A DNA stretch of 64,000 nucleotides from Pseudomonas sp. Teo4 (GCF_034387475.1 NZ_JAXCIL010000003.1:62001-126000), one strand, 5' to 3'. Counted from the first letter of the stretch, positions 14,649-23,298 are shown. The notes: generated from the sequence alone by a model not told the origin. Translations and numbers: made by a program.

Positions 14649-15748
14649 TGGCGGTTGCAGGAGCTGAGTGCAACACAGTTACTGGATTGAGGCGGGAGCC
14701 TCGTGATGCTTGGCCATCAGCTCGGTCATGACCTCGATGGGGCACTTGAAACCGAAGCGCTTACGCGGTCGGATGTTCAACTCGTAGGCAATCGCATCCA
14801 ACTGCTCTTGGCTGCACACCGACAGATCCGTGCCCTTGGGCAGGTACTGGCGGATCAGTCCGTTGATGTTCTCATTGCTGCCGCGCTGCCAGGGGCTGTG
14901 CGGGTCGCAGAAGTAAATTGCCACCCCGGTCTTCTGGGTGATTTCCGCGTGACGCGCCATCTCCCGCCCTTGGTCGTAGGTCATGCTCTTGCGGGCCGCC
15001 AGCGGCATATGGTTCAGCGCCGAACTGAAGCCTTCCACGGCCGAGGTCGCCGTCGCGTCTTGCATCTTCACCAGCATCAGGTAGCCGCTGGTGCGTTCGA
15101 CTAGCGTACCCACGGCCGATGCGTTGGCTTTGCCCTTGATCAAGTCGCCCTCCCAATGTCCCGGCATCACGCGATCCTCGATCTCCGGCGGACGCACATG
15201 GATGCTGACCATGTCCGGGATCTGGCCACGGCGATCTACGCCGCCAGAACGCGGACGGCGGGAGGTTTTGCCTTGCCGCAGGCAGATGATCAGCTCCTTG
15301 CGCAGTTCGCCGACCGGCAGGGCATAGATCGCGTTGTAGATCGTCTCGCGGCAGACGTAGGCGTCTTCGAAGCTTGGGGATTTCATGGTTCGCAGCTTGC
15401 CGGCAATCTGCTCGGGAGAAAAGCGCTGTCGCAGCAGGTGGGCGACCAGCTCGAACAATTCGTTGCCGGGCACCAGCTTTTGCCGGGGCCGGCAGGGCAA
15501 TCGACGATCGCGCATGGCTTGTTGGGCATGCTGGGTGGTGTACTCACCCCGGGCATCACGATTGCGACGGATCTCGCGACTGATCGTTGAGGGGCTGCGG
15601 TTGAGCATTCGGGCAATGGCGCGCTGGCTCATGCCACGCAGCAGACTGACCTGGATATCGGAGCGTTCTTCAACGCTGAGTTCGTGATAAGACATGGCAA
15701 CACCCTACCGGAAAGGTCAGGTGTTGCACTCAGTTTTTGCCGCCGCCA
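14649..15748 (-). mobile_element. IS30-family insertion sequence
   Basis: About 1.1 kb containing one transposase gene. The ends share an imperfect inverted repeat: the left end has TGGCGG and CTGAGTGCAACAC (14664-14676), and the right end has the reverse complements GTGTTGCACTCAG (15721-15733) and CCGCCA. The exact outer boundaries and target duplication cannot be fixed by eye. It lies between the DndB-like gene and a recombinase gene, whose 5' end it probably disrupts. Confidence 0.8.
14679..15695 (-). CDS. IS30-family transposase
   Basis: A 338-residue DDE transposase. It has an N-terminal HTH (MSQRAIARMLNRSPSTISREIRRN), typical of IS30, and the catalytic core GHWEGDLI, MTYDQGREM and NENINGLIRQYLP, which supplies the D-D-E triad. 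Length and gene position are normal for the family, and no frameshift is seen, so the element may be active. Confidence 0.93.
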   Translation of the reverse strand: MSYHELSVEERSDIQVSLLRGMSQRAIARMLNRSPSTISREIRRNRDARGEYTTQHAQQAMRDRRLPCRPRQKLVPGNELFELVAHLLRQRFSPEQIAGKLRTMKSPSFEDAYVCRETIYNAIYALPVGELRKELIICLRQGKTSRRPRSGGVDRRGQIPDMVSIHVRPPEIEDRVMPGHWEGDLIKGKANASAVGTLVERTSGYLMLVKMQDATATSAVEGFSSALNHMPLAARKSMTYDQGREMARHAEITQKTGVAIYFCDPHSPWQRGSNENINGLIRQYLPKGTDLSVCSQEQLDAIAYELNIRPRKRFGFKCPIEVMTELMAKHHEAPASIQ

Positions 15749-15752
15749 TGCT

Positions 15753-17060
15753 ATGGGCGAGGAAGTTATTGATACTTCTACTCTTAATCGGCGAAACAGT
15801 AAAGGTGTTTATCTTGCGAAAGAGCAAGGTGCCTGTCGGCTGAAGTTTAATTTGTACGTCTACAAGCGGCTTGAGCAGAAAGGTTTTCCTAAGCACGAGA
15901 TTTCAAGAATAATTGGTTGCGATGACTTTAGAGCAAGTCGTTATTTTAGCGTGGTAGCACCGTATGCTCTTAAGCTTTACTTGTTGGACACAGGCTCCCC
16001 AATTGATGATGATTTCAGGCGTTATTTGAATTACGTGAACTACGCTTGCTTGTATATCATTGGGCAGTATACCGGCATGCGTCCTTCGGAGTATACCGAG
16101 CTTCTGGCTAGTTCGTGCCTTATTTTCGATGGTTCGTACTGGGTTTTGAGAAGCAATGTCAGCAAGCATGAAGACAACCTTGTAGAACTTTTCGACGACT
16201 TCTGGTTGGCTATTCCGATAGTTCGAGATGCTGTGCGTGTTGCACAACTGCTTGCCAAATATAAGAATAATGATTTTATCTTCTCGAACGTCGATACGGT
16301 GCTCTTTGGTATGCTGGGTCAGCCGCTGAGTAGTGTGGGAACCAAGGCTACACTCGATAAATTTTTCGAAAGAGTTCTGACTGCTGAGCAGTTTTCAGAT
16401 CTTGAATTCAATGCTTACATGATGCGGCACACGCTAGCCTATCAGCTCTATCGTGCTGATGTGGGCCTGCCTTTCATCTCTCACCAGCTGAAGCACTTTG
16501 GCGAAATCGTAGGGGTTGGCCATTCCGAGCGGGGCTTCAGTAAGACGACTCTGGGGTACGGTGAAATCGCTGAAATGCTGACGAAAAGTGGCGGTAGGGG
16601 CGTAAGCGGCAAGTCCTTACGCCATGTCGCCGAGGTTGAGAGCATCAAGCAGCGATTCGATCCTGATGGGAGTTATGCCGGTGTGAACGCTGCAGCGCAC
16701 AAGGAGCGTTTGCAGAAGGTCTTCAAAGGTTACATGGCATCCGGACACACCAAGGACGATATCTTCGAGGCCATGGCTGATCAGCACATTGCTGTCATCA
16801 GCGTGGGCCAGGGCTTCTGCTATGGCGGTGGGCCCATGGAGTTCGATGAATCGATCCCCTGCATCGGTGGGCTTCGCTGCAACCCGAACCGTTGCGAAAA
16901 TGCTGTCGTCAGCAAGGCCAACGCCCCTGCCTGGCGAGATGTGTACTATCAAAACAAGAAGCTGCTGGGGAACCCTGAGTACGCCCATCTGCATGCCCAA
17001 AGCAAAGCTGCAATGGAAGAGGCCTACGGGGTGCTTGAGCTGCTGGGAGAGGAACTCTGA
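15753..17060 (+). CDS. Tyrosine recombinase, 5' end probably altered by the IS
   Basis: About 435 residues from the first downstream ATG. It shows the recombinase triad elements: YTGMRPSEY (first Arg), MRHTLAYQLYRADV with HxLxH-type SHQLKHFG, and a candidate nucleophile in SKTTLGYGE. A Cys-rich tail (IPCIGGLRCNPNRC) is like those of mobile-element integrases of the Tn554/trio type. Before the IS, ATGGCAAATGAG at 14636 with a GAGG site may be the original start. The GC content is low compared with flanking genes. It overlaps the next gene by one base. Confidence 0.75.
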   Translation: MGEEVIDTSTLNRRNSKGVYLAKEQGACRLKFNLYVYKRLEQKGFPKHEISRIIGCDDFRASRYFSVVAPYALKLYLLDTGSPIDDDFRRYLNYVNYACLYIIGQYTGMRPSEYTELLASSCLIFDGSYWVLRSNVSKHEDNLVELFDDFWLAIPIVRDAVRVAQLLAKYKNNDFIFSNVDTVLFGMLGQPLSSVGTKATLDKFFERVLTAEQFSDLEFNAYMMRHTLAYQLYRADVGLPFISHQLKHFGEIVGVGHSERGFSKTTLGYGEIAEMLTKSGGRGVSGKSLRHVAEVESIKQRFDPDGSYAGVNAAAHKERLQKVFKGYMASGHTKDDIFEAMADQHIAVISVGQGFCYGGGPMEFDESIPCIGGLRCNPNRCENAVVSKANAPAWRDVYYQNKKLLGNPEYAHLHAQSKAAMEEAYGVLELLGEEL

Positions 17061-17572
17061 TGACGGACTCCCACGCTTTCGATCAGAAAAACAAAGAAGA
17101 TTTTGATCGTTATTCTGAGCTGCTCGCGCAAGCGCTTCTGGATATCGCGGCGAATGACTCACTGAAAGCAACGGCGGCGGAACTGAGCCGGCTAACGGGT
17201 ATTCACCGCAATACTATCAGGCAGCGTGTATGGCCTCTGGAACGGCTGGAGACCATCAAAGAAAACCGGCGCATTGAAGTTCTTCGCCAACAGGTCACAA
17301 AAAAGAAACCAGTTGATCCTGTGGTGCTTCTGACTGAAAAGCTGGAGAACGCAAGGGTTGAGATTCTGCATTGGTTCACTAAGTGCAAGGATGCGGAGGA
17401 AGAGCATCAGAAGAGCGAAAGAAAATATATTAACATGGTAAGTTCTCGAGATACTTATCAAAACCTTCTGGCGGATGCTAACAAGCGGCTCTTGGACTCG
17501 CAGAAGGAAATTGATAGACTCAAGCAGGTTATCAGTATCCTGGAAGCTGCCCAGGCGGAGAAAAATTCATGA
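17060..17572 (+). CDS. HTH and coiled-coil partner of the recombinase
   Basis: A 170-residue protein with an N-terminal HTH ([21 protein letters not shown], at about residues 39-60) and a long C-terminal coiled coil (about 75-165). This arrangement resembles the small third protein of multi-recombinase transposons (TnpC of Tn554-like or GmtX of the gamma-mobile-trio type). The start overlaps the recombinase stop (TGATG) and its stop overlaps thyA (ATGA), so three genes are translationally coupled. The role is inferred: likely DNA targeting or synapsis. Confidence 0.6.
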   Translation: MTDSHAFDQKNKEDFDRYSELLAQALLDIAANDSLKATAAELSRLTGIHRNTIRQRVWPLERLETIKENRRIEVLRQQVTKKKPVDPVVLLTEKLENARVEILHWFTKCKDAEEEHQKSERKYINMVSSRDTYQNLLADANKRLLDSQKEIDRLKQVISILEAAQAEKNS

Positions 17573-18402
17573 AAAGCTACCTGGAACTACTGACTGATGT
17601 TCTAGAAAACGGTGCGGTCAAAGGTGATCGCACTGGTACCGGTACTGTGAGTGTATTTGGTCGTCAGTTTCGCCACGACTTGTCGAAAGGCTTTCCACTA
17701 CTCACAACTAAGAAATTGCATTTCAAAAGTATCGTTAATGAGCTTATTTGGTTCCTCAATGGGGATACCAATATCAAGTGGCTTAATGAGAATGGTGTAA
17801 AGATCTGGAATGAGTGGGCCACCGAAGACGGTGACCTAGGCCCGGTCTATGGCAAGCAGTGGACAGCCTGGCCTACCAAAGATGGGAAAACGATCAACCA
17901 GATCGACTATGTCGTCAATGCGTTGAAGACGAACCCTAATAGTCGTCGGATCTTGTTCCATGGGTGGAATGTCGAATTCCTGCCTGATGAGAAGGTGAGC
18001 CCGAAAGAGAACGCCAAAAACGGCAAGATGGCACTCCCTCCGTGCCACCTGCTGTACCAGTTCTATGTTGTGAACAACAAGCTGTCTTCACACCTATTCA
18101 TCCGTTCGTCCGACAGCTTCCTCGGGCTGCCATACAATACGGCGTCCTTGGCGTGCCTGACCCACATGCTGGCTCAGCAGTGCGATCTGGATGTGGGTGA
18201 GATCGTGATCTCATTGAGTGATGTCCACATCTACTCCAATCACATGGAACAGGTGAAGACTCAAATCGCTCGTGAGCCTCGGCAGCTGCCTGAGTTGAAG
18301 CTGCTGCGCAAGCCGGCATCGATCTACGATTACAAGTTCGAAGATTTCGAACTCGTTGGCTACGACCCGCACCCTCACATCGCGGCAGCCGTCTCGGTCT
18401 GA
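17569..18402 (+). CDS. thyA: Thymidylate synthase
   Basis: Makes dTMP from dUMP and methylene-tetrahydrofolate. The 277-residue protein carries the N-terminal [13 protein letters not shown] phosphate-binding loop, the catalytic [11 protein letters not shown] cysteine, [12 protein letters not shown] and the [12 protein letters not shown] substrate motif, all intact. It has a middle insertion ([12 protein letters not shown]) and is close to the family's 264-316 range. It is translationally coupled to the recombinase partner, which is unusual and suggests it is cargo of that element. It could support DNA replication or give relief from antifolates. Confidence 0.95.
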   Translation: MKSYLELLTDVLENGAVKGDRTGTGTVSVFGRQFRHDLSKGFPLLTTKKLHFKSIVNELIWFLNGDTNIKWLNENGVKIWNEWATEDGDLGPVYGKQWTAWPTKDGKTINQIDYVVNALKTNPNSRRILFHGWNVEFLPDEKVSPKENAKNGKMALPPCHLLYQFYVVNNKLSSHLFIRSSDSFLGLPYNTASLACLTHMLAQQCDLDVGEIVISLSDVHIYSNHMEQVKTQIAREPRQLPELKLLRKPASIYDYKFEDFELVGYDPHPHIAAAVSV

Positions 18403-18420
18403 TTGACCTGGCATACGATT

Positions 18421-18439
18421 ACCGGCCCTATGGGTCGGT
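18421..18439 (+). terminator. Possible terminator hairpin after thyA
   Basis: ACCGGCCC-TAT-GGGTCGGT (one G-T pair) 18 bases after the thyA stop, followed by only a short T run. Confidence 0.35.
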
Positions 18440-18523
18440 TGTCGTGTTCAGCTGACTTTCCGCCGGCAGTACAACTCCGGGAGCCTACAGCGCCCCCTGG
18501 TGAGAATTTGAAGGCTCAGCTGC

Positions 18524-19015
18524 TCAGGCCTTCCGCTCCCCCGCTGGCATGTGCCAGAACTTGTGGACAGTCGAGTAAGGCATCCCAAGCTTCACTGAAG
18601 TTTCTTTCTGGCTGAGGCCGTCAGCCTTGCAGTCGAGGATTGCTTTGATCCTGTCTGGAGGAGTCGGCGGCTTGCCGGATTTCGCCGCTATCAGCACCCC
18701 ATTCGAGAACTGCGCCGGCAGGTTTTCCATCACACGCATCTCACGCAGCTTGCTCAGCTCTGTCCAGAGGTGCGTCATGAACTCTTCAAGTGACTCGTGG
18801 CGTTCGTAGCAAGCGGCAGCTGCGAGGAGTGCAACCGAATCGACGTCCAGGCGCTTACTGATGTCTTCGAGCATCTCAAGGCTGATGTTGGATTTCGCGT
18901 GCTCGACCCTGTGCAGGTGTCTAGCGTCCACCGTGGTTGCGAGATGTTCCTGGGATAGGCCACGAGCGGCACGCGTGGTGCGGAGGACGGCTGCCAGAGT
19001 GTATCGCGATGGCAT
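18524..19015 (-). CDS. XRE-family transcriptional regulator
   Basis: A 163-residue protein. Residues about 8-60 form an XRE helix-turn-helix (LRTTRAARGLSQEHLATTV … EMLEDISKRLDV). A second HTH-like segment lies near the C terminus (GLSQKETSVKLGMPYSTVHKFW), as in resolvase tails. ATG 19015 was chosen because a GGGAAGC site precedes it; the longer frame from 19042 crosses the hairpin. It is divergent from the 19241 gene across a region with a long inverted repeat, so it probably regulates both. Confidence 0.75.
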   Translation of the reverse strand: MPSRYTLAAVLRTTRAARGLSQEHLATTVDARHLHRVEHAKSNISLEMLEDISKRLDVDSVALLAAAACYERHESLEEFMTHLWTELSKLREMRVMENLPAQFSNGVLIAAKSGKPPTPPDRIKAILDCKADGLSQKETSVKLGMPYSTVHKFWHMPAGERKA

Positions 19016-19021
19016 GTGATG

Positions 19022-19095
19022 GCTTCCCGCAAAGGGAAGCATAAGGCCACACTGAAAATTCTACATCTACGTACTATAGGCAGTGAATGTAGAAT
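19022..19095. promoter_or_regulatory. Divergent promoter region with operator and ribosome-site hairpin
   Basis: ATTCTACAT (19058-19066) and ATGTAGAAT (19087-19095) are exact inverted copies, 20 bp apart. A hairpin GCTTCCC-GCAAA-GGGAAGC (19022-19040) covers the regulator's ribosome site and could lower its translation. The binding protein is presumably the XRE regulator. Confidence 0.5.
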
Positions 19096-19240
19096 GGTGT
19101 TATGGTGGCGCCATCCGTTCCCGCATGTGGCTTTTGTTCTTAAAGCACGATCATCCGTGGGCGCGAGGTTGTCAATTTATATGAATTGTTTAGGGGCGAA
19201 GTGCTAGCCAGTTGCCCGCGATTGATAGGTGGAGTGTGTC

Positions 19241-19621
19241 GTGCTGGTCACCCAAAGAACCGAACTACGAGGGCAGTTTTTAGCTCTGGACAGCCTGAAT
19301 TTGTTTTGGGATTCAGCAAGCCTCAATCCTGATTGCTATTACTTTGTCGTTGAAGGAAGTGGCTTCGTTAATGGCTGTTTAGGCCCCTCCGTGCGTTTGG
19401 TGTCGAGCGTTGAGGTTGTTGATTCCCTCTGCAAAGGGGATGCAGTGGATTTTTTAAGCGTTAACAAAGTCCAGCTCCTCGCCCCTCCAGCGATGACCAA
19501 TCAATCCGAGTTCTCGATGAAGCTGCTCTCCGAAATTCGGATCAAGGATGGTACCCAGCCGACCCCGGTGTACGAATTTGTCACGAGTGATGGCCACGTC
19601 TATTCGAGCGCGAGAGGCTGA
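19241..19621 (+). CDS. Hypothetical protein (126 aa)
   Basis: I do not recognise this protein. GTG 19241 is preceded by GGTGGAG; GTG 19229 is an alternative. The product has beta-strand character in its first half (CYYFVVEGSGFVNG) and no signal peptide. It is followed after three bases by the next gene in the same direction, so both are probably co-transcribed. Confidence 0.45.
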   Translation: MLVTQRTELRGQFLALDSLNLFWDSASLNPDCYYFVVEGSGFVNGCLGPSVRLVSSVEVVDSLCKGDAVDFLSVNKVQLLAPPAMTNQSEFSMKLLSEIRIKDGTQPTPVYEFVTSDGHVYSSARG

Positions 19622-19624
19622 ATC

Positions 19625-20020
19625 ATGGTCATCTCGTTGGATGAGGTAACGGAGTTTCTTTACGGCGCTGGGGAGCTATTGGAGGGTTGGACAGGTACGA
19701 GAGTTGACCTGGTTCAAGCTGCGCACGAACGCTTTTCAGGTAAAGCGTTTTGCCTGGTGCAGCGCTGGATTCTGGTCGAACTACCTCCGGAAGAGGTCGA
19801 GCCGTTGCCGAATGGAATCGCGCCCATGGTGATCTTTGCCCATGACGTGATCCATGACAGCCGGAGGCGTTTTGCACCGCGCTCCTGGGTGAGATCTACG
19901 TATGCGGTTTCGTTCGAGCACCCGTGCATGTTTGAAACGAGAAGCACGATCTACCTTCTCGTCGGTGATGGTTACCGGAAGCAGGCGAAGCTCGAGCTGG
20001 TTTTGTCGTTGCAGCCGTAG
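19625..20020 (+). CDS. Hypothetical protein (131 aa)
   Basis: I do not recognise this protein with certainty. It has the pattern RWILVELPPEE … PMVIFAHDVIHDSRRRF … WVRSTYAVSF … FETRSTIYLLVGDGYRK, which is like a family of short uncharacterised Pseudomonas plasmid/phage proteins. No membrane segment, signal or catalytic motif is seen. It follows the 19241 gene closely. Confidence 0.5.
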   Translation: MVISLDEVTEFLYGAGELLEGWTGTRVDLVQAAHERFSGKAFCLVQRWILVELPPEEVEPLPNGIAPMVIFAHDVIHDSRRRFAPRSWVRSTYAVSFEHPCMFETRSTIYLLVGDGYRKQAKLELVLSLQP

Positions 20021-20112
20021 AGCATTCCAGATTTTTTGAGCCCGGCCCCCTCTGGGTGGCCTTAGATGGGCGACGTTTTTTGCCTTCCGTAGCGTGGAGT
20101 ACGGGGTTCCGT

Positions 20113-20841
20113 ATGAAGGTTTTGGTTTTCTCAGATCTGCACCTGGAGTTTGCTGACTTCCAGCCACCTTCAGTAGACGCGGATCTCGTTGTACTGGCGG
20201 GCGACATTTCAGTGCGTAGCCGGGGTGTGCATTGGGCGAATGAGGTCTTCGATTGCCCGGTGATTTATGCCTGTGGCAACCACGAGCATTACGGCGGAAA
20301 CGTTGATCGGACGTTGGCCAAAATGCGTGAGGCCGCTGCGCACCACGTGCATGTGCTGGACAACCAGAGCATCGTCATTGGCGGCGTCCGTTTTTTGGTC
20401 GCTACGGCTTGGACGGATTACACCGCAACCGGCGATTACAGGGCCGCGATGCGGGAATGCGCAGAGTGGATGACTGACTTCAAACGGATCCGCGTCGGAA
20501 CGGGCTACAGCAAGCTTCGCCCGGTCGACCTCATTGCCCGAAACATTGCTGCTCGTGCTTACCTGGCCTCAGAGCTCGCCAAGAGCTTTGACGGTTCGAC
20601 CGTTGTGGTCACGCACCATTGCCCTATCCCTGAGGTTGCCGGGAGTGGTCATGAGGGTCACTTGGGGGCTGCTTATTTCAATACATGGTACGACTTGGTA
20701 GCGCAGGCCGACGTGTGGATTTTTGGCCATACGCATCACGCGGTGGACACAGTCGTCTCTGGCTGTCGTGTGGTCTCCAATCCGAAAGGGTATCCGGGTG
20801 AGCGCTCGGGGTTTTCTTCAGAGTTCACCGTCGATATTTGA
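20113..20841 (+). CDS. Calcineurin-like metallophosphoesterase
   Basis: A 242-residue protein with the complete metal-binding motif series: FSDLHLE (D-x-H), LAGDIS (GD), ACGNHEHY (GNH), VVTHHCP (H) and IFGHTHH (GH-x-H). The predicted substrate is a phosphoester, nucleotide or nucleic acid; the sequence does not fix which. It has no signal peptide, so it acts in the cytoplasm. Related small phosphoesterases are common on plasmids and phages. ATG 20113 gives the canonical start directly at the first strand (MKVLVFSDLH). Confidence 0.88.
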   Translation: MKVLVFSDLHLEFADFQPPSVDADLVVLAGDISVRSRGVHWANEVFDCPVIYACGNHEHYGGNVDRTLAKMREAAAHHVHVLDNQSIVIGGVRFLVATAWTDYTATGDYRAAMRECAEWMTDFKRIRVGTGYSKLRPVDLIARNIAARAYLASELAKSFDGSTVVVTHHCPIPEVAGSGHEGHLGAAYFNTWYDLVAQADVWIFGHTHHAVDTVVSGCRVVSNPKGYPGERSGFSSEFTVDI

Positions 20842-20844
20842 AGG

Positions 20845-20877
20845 TCGCTTAAGCGATCAGCACCAAGTGCATTGGTG
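20845..20877. other. Two adjacent inverted repeats after the phosphoesterase gene
   Basis: TCGCTTAAGCGA (20845-20856) is a perfect palindrome, and CACCAA-GTGCA-TTGGTG follows at 20861-20877. There is no T run. They could be a processed mRNA end or an operator for the small gene at 20907. Confidence 0.35.
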
Positions 20878-20906
20878 TGGTTTAGGTGCATGAACAGGAA
20901 GTGTAA

Positions 20907-21104
20907 ATGGCAGATCAAATCAAGGAATACTGCGGTGAAGAGCTCTCGACTTTTCAACTCAAGCGGGTCATCCGGGCAATGGCTCAGAAGTACCCTATGC
21001 CCATCACGGCTTACCTGAGTGATGTGGTCAAGCAGCGTCGCAAAGGCAATGCAACGTTCCTTTGGGGTCGAGATAACGGGGTACTTGTCGAGTGTGCGAT
21101 ATGA
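20907..21104 (+). CDS. Hypothetical protein (65 aa)
   Basis: I do not recognise this protein. ATG 20907 follows a GGAAG site. It is a short helical protein (STFQLKRVIRAMAQKY) ending in a more hydrophobic tail. It overlaps the next frame by eleven bases. Confidence 0.4.
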   Translation: MADQIKEYCGEELSTFQLKRVIRAMAQKYPMPITAYLSDVVKQRRKGNATFLWGRDNGVLVECAI

Positions 21105-21306
21105 GGCCGGTGAGCTATCCCTCAAAGGGATCGTTTTCGGCGATCGCGAGCGTCGCTTCGAGGATGGGTCGTCGATCATCACATCAATCGTCCTCGACTC
21201 CCAAGAGCTTCAGGGCTTCCTGGTTGTCCGAACCCTACGCAGTGTCTATGTGGTGTGCGATTGGGCTGGCGACTGCGCTGGTGAGAATTCGAAAACCAGG
21301 CACTGA
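21094..21306 (+). CDS. Hypothetical protein (70 aa)
   Basis: I do not recognise this protein. It is called from GTG 21094 because upstream it overlaps the 20907 gene. Predicted beta strands (LSLKGIVFGDRERRF, GFLVVRTLRSVYVVCDW) suggest a small folded domain. Confidence in the frame is moderate to low. Confidence 0.35.
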   Translation: MRYEAGELSLKGIVFGDRERRFEDGSSIITSIVLDSQELQGFLVVRTLRSVYVVCDWAGDCAGENSKTRH

Positions 21307-21353
21307 GTGTATGGCTTGAGTCCTGATGAGCGAGTTAAAGAGTGGGGTATGAA

Positions 21354-21659
21354 ATGAAGCTCACGCGATTACATGAACCCAACGAAATTGTTGACGTCAC
21401 GTGTGACGGCTGTGGGTGTTCCACGCGGGGGCGCGAGGGCGATTTTCAGTTTGGAACATTGCACGGGGCATGGGGTGACGGGGCGACACACCACAGTGAG
21501 GTGTACGAGTTGCACCTCTGCGAAAGCTGTTTCTTCACTCAGCTATCAGGCATCAAGCGAGCGCGATGGCTCGGCATGATGTTCGAAGAAAAAGCGGACG
21601 CCTTCCTGGCCGATGAAGCCTTTGGGCGGATAGAAAACTCCACGAGGGGGAGGGGTTGA
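21354..21659 (+). CDS. Hypothetical zinc-ribbon protein (101 aa)
   Basis: CDGCGC near residue 17 and LCESC near residue 61 form a likely four-cysteine zinc site around a central beta sheet (DFQFGTLHGAWGDG). ATG 21354 follows GTGGGG. The fold resembles small rubredoxin-like/zinc-ribbon domains seen in plasmid orphan proteins. The function is unknown. Confidence 0.5.
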   Translation: MKLTRLHEPNEIVDVTCDGCGCSTRGREGDFQFGTLHGAWGDGATHHSEVYELHLCESCFFTQLSGIKRARWLGMMFEEKADAFLADEAFGRIENSTRGRG

Positions 21660-22176
21660 AGCGGGATCGTTGAGGGTTCCGCTCTTAGGTAGATCCTGCA
21701 GGTAGTTGATGGCCATGAGCCATTGAAATGGCGACTTCCGAAATATTTTTCAAAGACCCCCCTTGAAATTTTTTTTGCGGGACGGAGTATATTATTTGTA
21801 ATCAAAAAAAAGCTGCTCTCTCCCACCTCTCCCCCGTCACTCGTCGAATAACCTTCAGCTGCTTCTATTGCTTTGCTTTTTCTTTTCGCTATCAACATGA
21901 AGGTCGAGTGGCTTTTGATGCTTCTTTGATCAAAGGCTACGATGTCTCCTGGCTTGAGCCGTCGTAAAAAAAATCGCTTATCCGGCCGCTAGGCCGGCTA
22001 GCTTTTCTGTTGACCTCAAATGCAGAGCGGCTTAGATTTTTTTTGAGCAGCCCTTATTACGGCCTCGGTGGCCGTGACGCCGTTTCCGAGCCCGTTCGAG
22101 GCCAATTTGAAGGCACCAATGGGCGGTCTAGGCTGGCCTAGTGGCCGATAGCTCTTGCCCAGCCCAGGTATCTTCC
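21660..22176. other. Gene-poor interval with hairpins
   Basis: About 500 bases in which I see no convincing gene or tRNA. There are A/T runs near 21770-21810, a CCGGCC-GCTA-GGCCGG hairpin at 21982-21997 followed by a weak T stretch, and ACGGCC-TCGGT-GGCCGT near 22063-22080. They may mark transcript ends. Confidence 0.4.
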
Positions 22177-22386
22177 ATGAAGGATAATCAGGCCAGGATG
22201 AATGAGGTTACCGCAGACCTTCATTATTGCGATTTGATCTTCACGAGCCAAGAATCTGCTGAGTTGAAACGGCTGGCCAAAGAGCTTCAGGCAGCTGGCC
22301 AACACCCAGAGCTCGTGAGCTGTATCCTCGAGAATATAGGGGTGGTAGAGAGGGATGACCGACATACTCAACGCCCTCAAGCCTGA
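22177..22386 (+). CDS. Hypothetical protein (69 aa)
   Basis: I do not recognise this protein. Two ATGs (22177 and 22198) are possible; neither has a strong ribosome site, though CCAGG lies before the second. It is a helical protein (SAELKRLAKELQAAGQHPELVSCIL), acidic to neutral, with no membrane segment. Confidence 0.4.
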   Translation: MKDNQARMNEVTADLHYCDLIFTSQESAELKRLAKELQAAGQHPELVSCILENIGVVERDDRHTQRPQA

Positions 22387-22437
22387 GTAATCTTGAGCTC
22401 ACGCCACCCGGAACCTTTGTCCATTGGAGCAGCAGTC

Positions 22438-22644
22438 ATGAAAGACCTCAGCAAAATGCTTCCTCATGATCATCCGATGTACGCGGAAGCCGTCGAGGCG
22501 TTGAAGGCGTATCACCAGGCGCAGAATGGCGGTATTACTGGCGCTGAGCTTGAGCGGCTGCGTTTGCTCGCTGAGCATCGCTTCCAGGCGGTCACGGACT
22601 ATCAGCTTCAGGCTCTGGGCGGCCCGGCAGCGACCAGTCATTGA
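22438..22644 (+). CDS. Hypothetical protein (68 aa)
   Basis: I do not recognise this protein. ATG 22438 has GGAG upstream. The product is a short helical protein (MYAEAVEALKAYHQAQ, AELERLRLLAEHRF). It lies in line with the 22177 gene and ends before the MvaT promoter region. Confidence 0.45.
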   Translation: MKDLSKMLPHDHPMYAEAVEALKAYHQAQNGGITGAELERLRLLAEHRFQAVTDYQLQALGGPAATSH

Positions 22645-22787
22645 ACGATGATACTGGTTAGTCGACTGGCATTCCTAAGTATGAGTTTGGCATTAGGCCC
22701 AATTGGGCCGTACATTTTCACTTCGATGTAGCAGTCGAATATGACAAACTATCCTCTTCTTGAAACAACCATTTAGGAAGCAAGCAT
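22645..22787 (+). promoter_or_regulatory. Promoter region of the MvaT-like gene with a 14-bp palindrome
   Basis: GGCCCAATTGGGCC (22696-22709) is a perfect palindrome. TTTCAC and TATGAC downstream are weak promoter-like hexamers. It may be a regulated start for the silencer gene at 22788. Confidence 0.4.
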
Positions 22788-23153
22788 ATGTCTCGTCTCG
22801 TCGAGTTCCGACGCTTGGAGCAGCAACTCGCTCAGCAGCTCGCAGAGCTGGAAGCTATGAAAGGTGATTCCGCAATCAAGGCGGAAATGGAGTTTGAGGA
22901 AAAGCTGCGCGCTCTGCTCGGTGAGTATGGCTACACCCTTCGGGACGTAATCAACATCCTTGATCCGCAAGCAGGCACTCGCCGTCAGGCTACTCAAGTG
23001 CAAGAAAAGCCATCCCGCAAGCCACGTGAGGTGAAGGTCTACAAAAACCCACATAGCGGTGAATTGGTGCAAACCAAAGGTGGTAACCACGCAGTTCTCA
23101 AAGCTTGGAAGGCCGAACACGGCGCTGAGACCGTGGAGTCGTGGCGCCAGTGA
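22788..23153 (+). CDS. MvaT/MvaU-type H-NS family nucleoid protein
   Basis: A 121-residue protein. The N-terminal coiled coil (EFRRLEQQLAQQLAELEAM, about 6-60) is the oligomerisation part. The C-terminal domain ends VQTKGGNHAVLKAWKAEHG, matching the MvaT DNA-binding loop (K-G-G-N-H-x-x-L-K-x-W). Such proteins silence AT-rich DNA. Plasmid-encoded MvaT homologues in Pseudomonas (for example on pCAR1) reduce the burden of the plasmid and affect host genes. The recognised family is clear; which host genes it touches is not visible. Confidence 0.92.
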   Translation: MSRLVEFRRLEQQLAQQLAELEAMKGDSAIKAEMEFEEKLRALLGEYGYTLRDVINILDPQAGTRRQATQVQEKPSRKPREVKVYKNPHSGELVQTKGGNHAVLKAWKAEHGAETVESWRQ

Positions 23154-23298
23154 ACAACGCGCCTGAACAGGATGATGGCATCCTAGGTAGCCTCATCTGG
23201 TAAGTGTCCGACATCAAAACCTCACCGAAGAAGAGAACTCTTTCGGGGCAACTAAAACCCCATCGAGGAGAGTCGGAGGCCCCGTGCAAGACCATTGA

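Noticed and set aside
21980..22140. tRNA or other structured RNA in the gap at 22 kb
   Set aside because: GC hairpins are visible, but no T-loop GTTCGA, acceptor stem pairing or anticodon arm fits.
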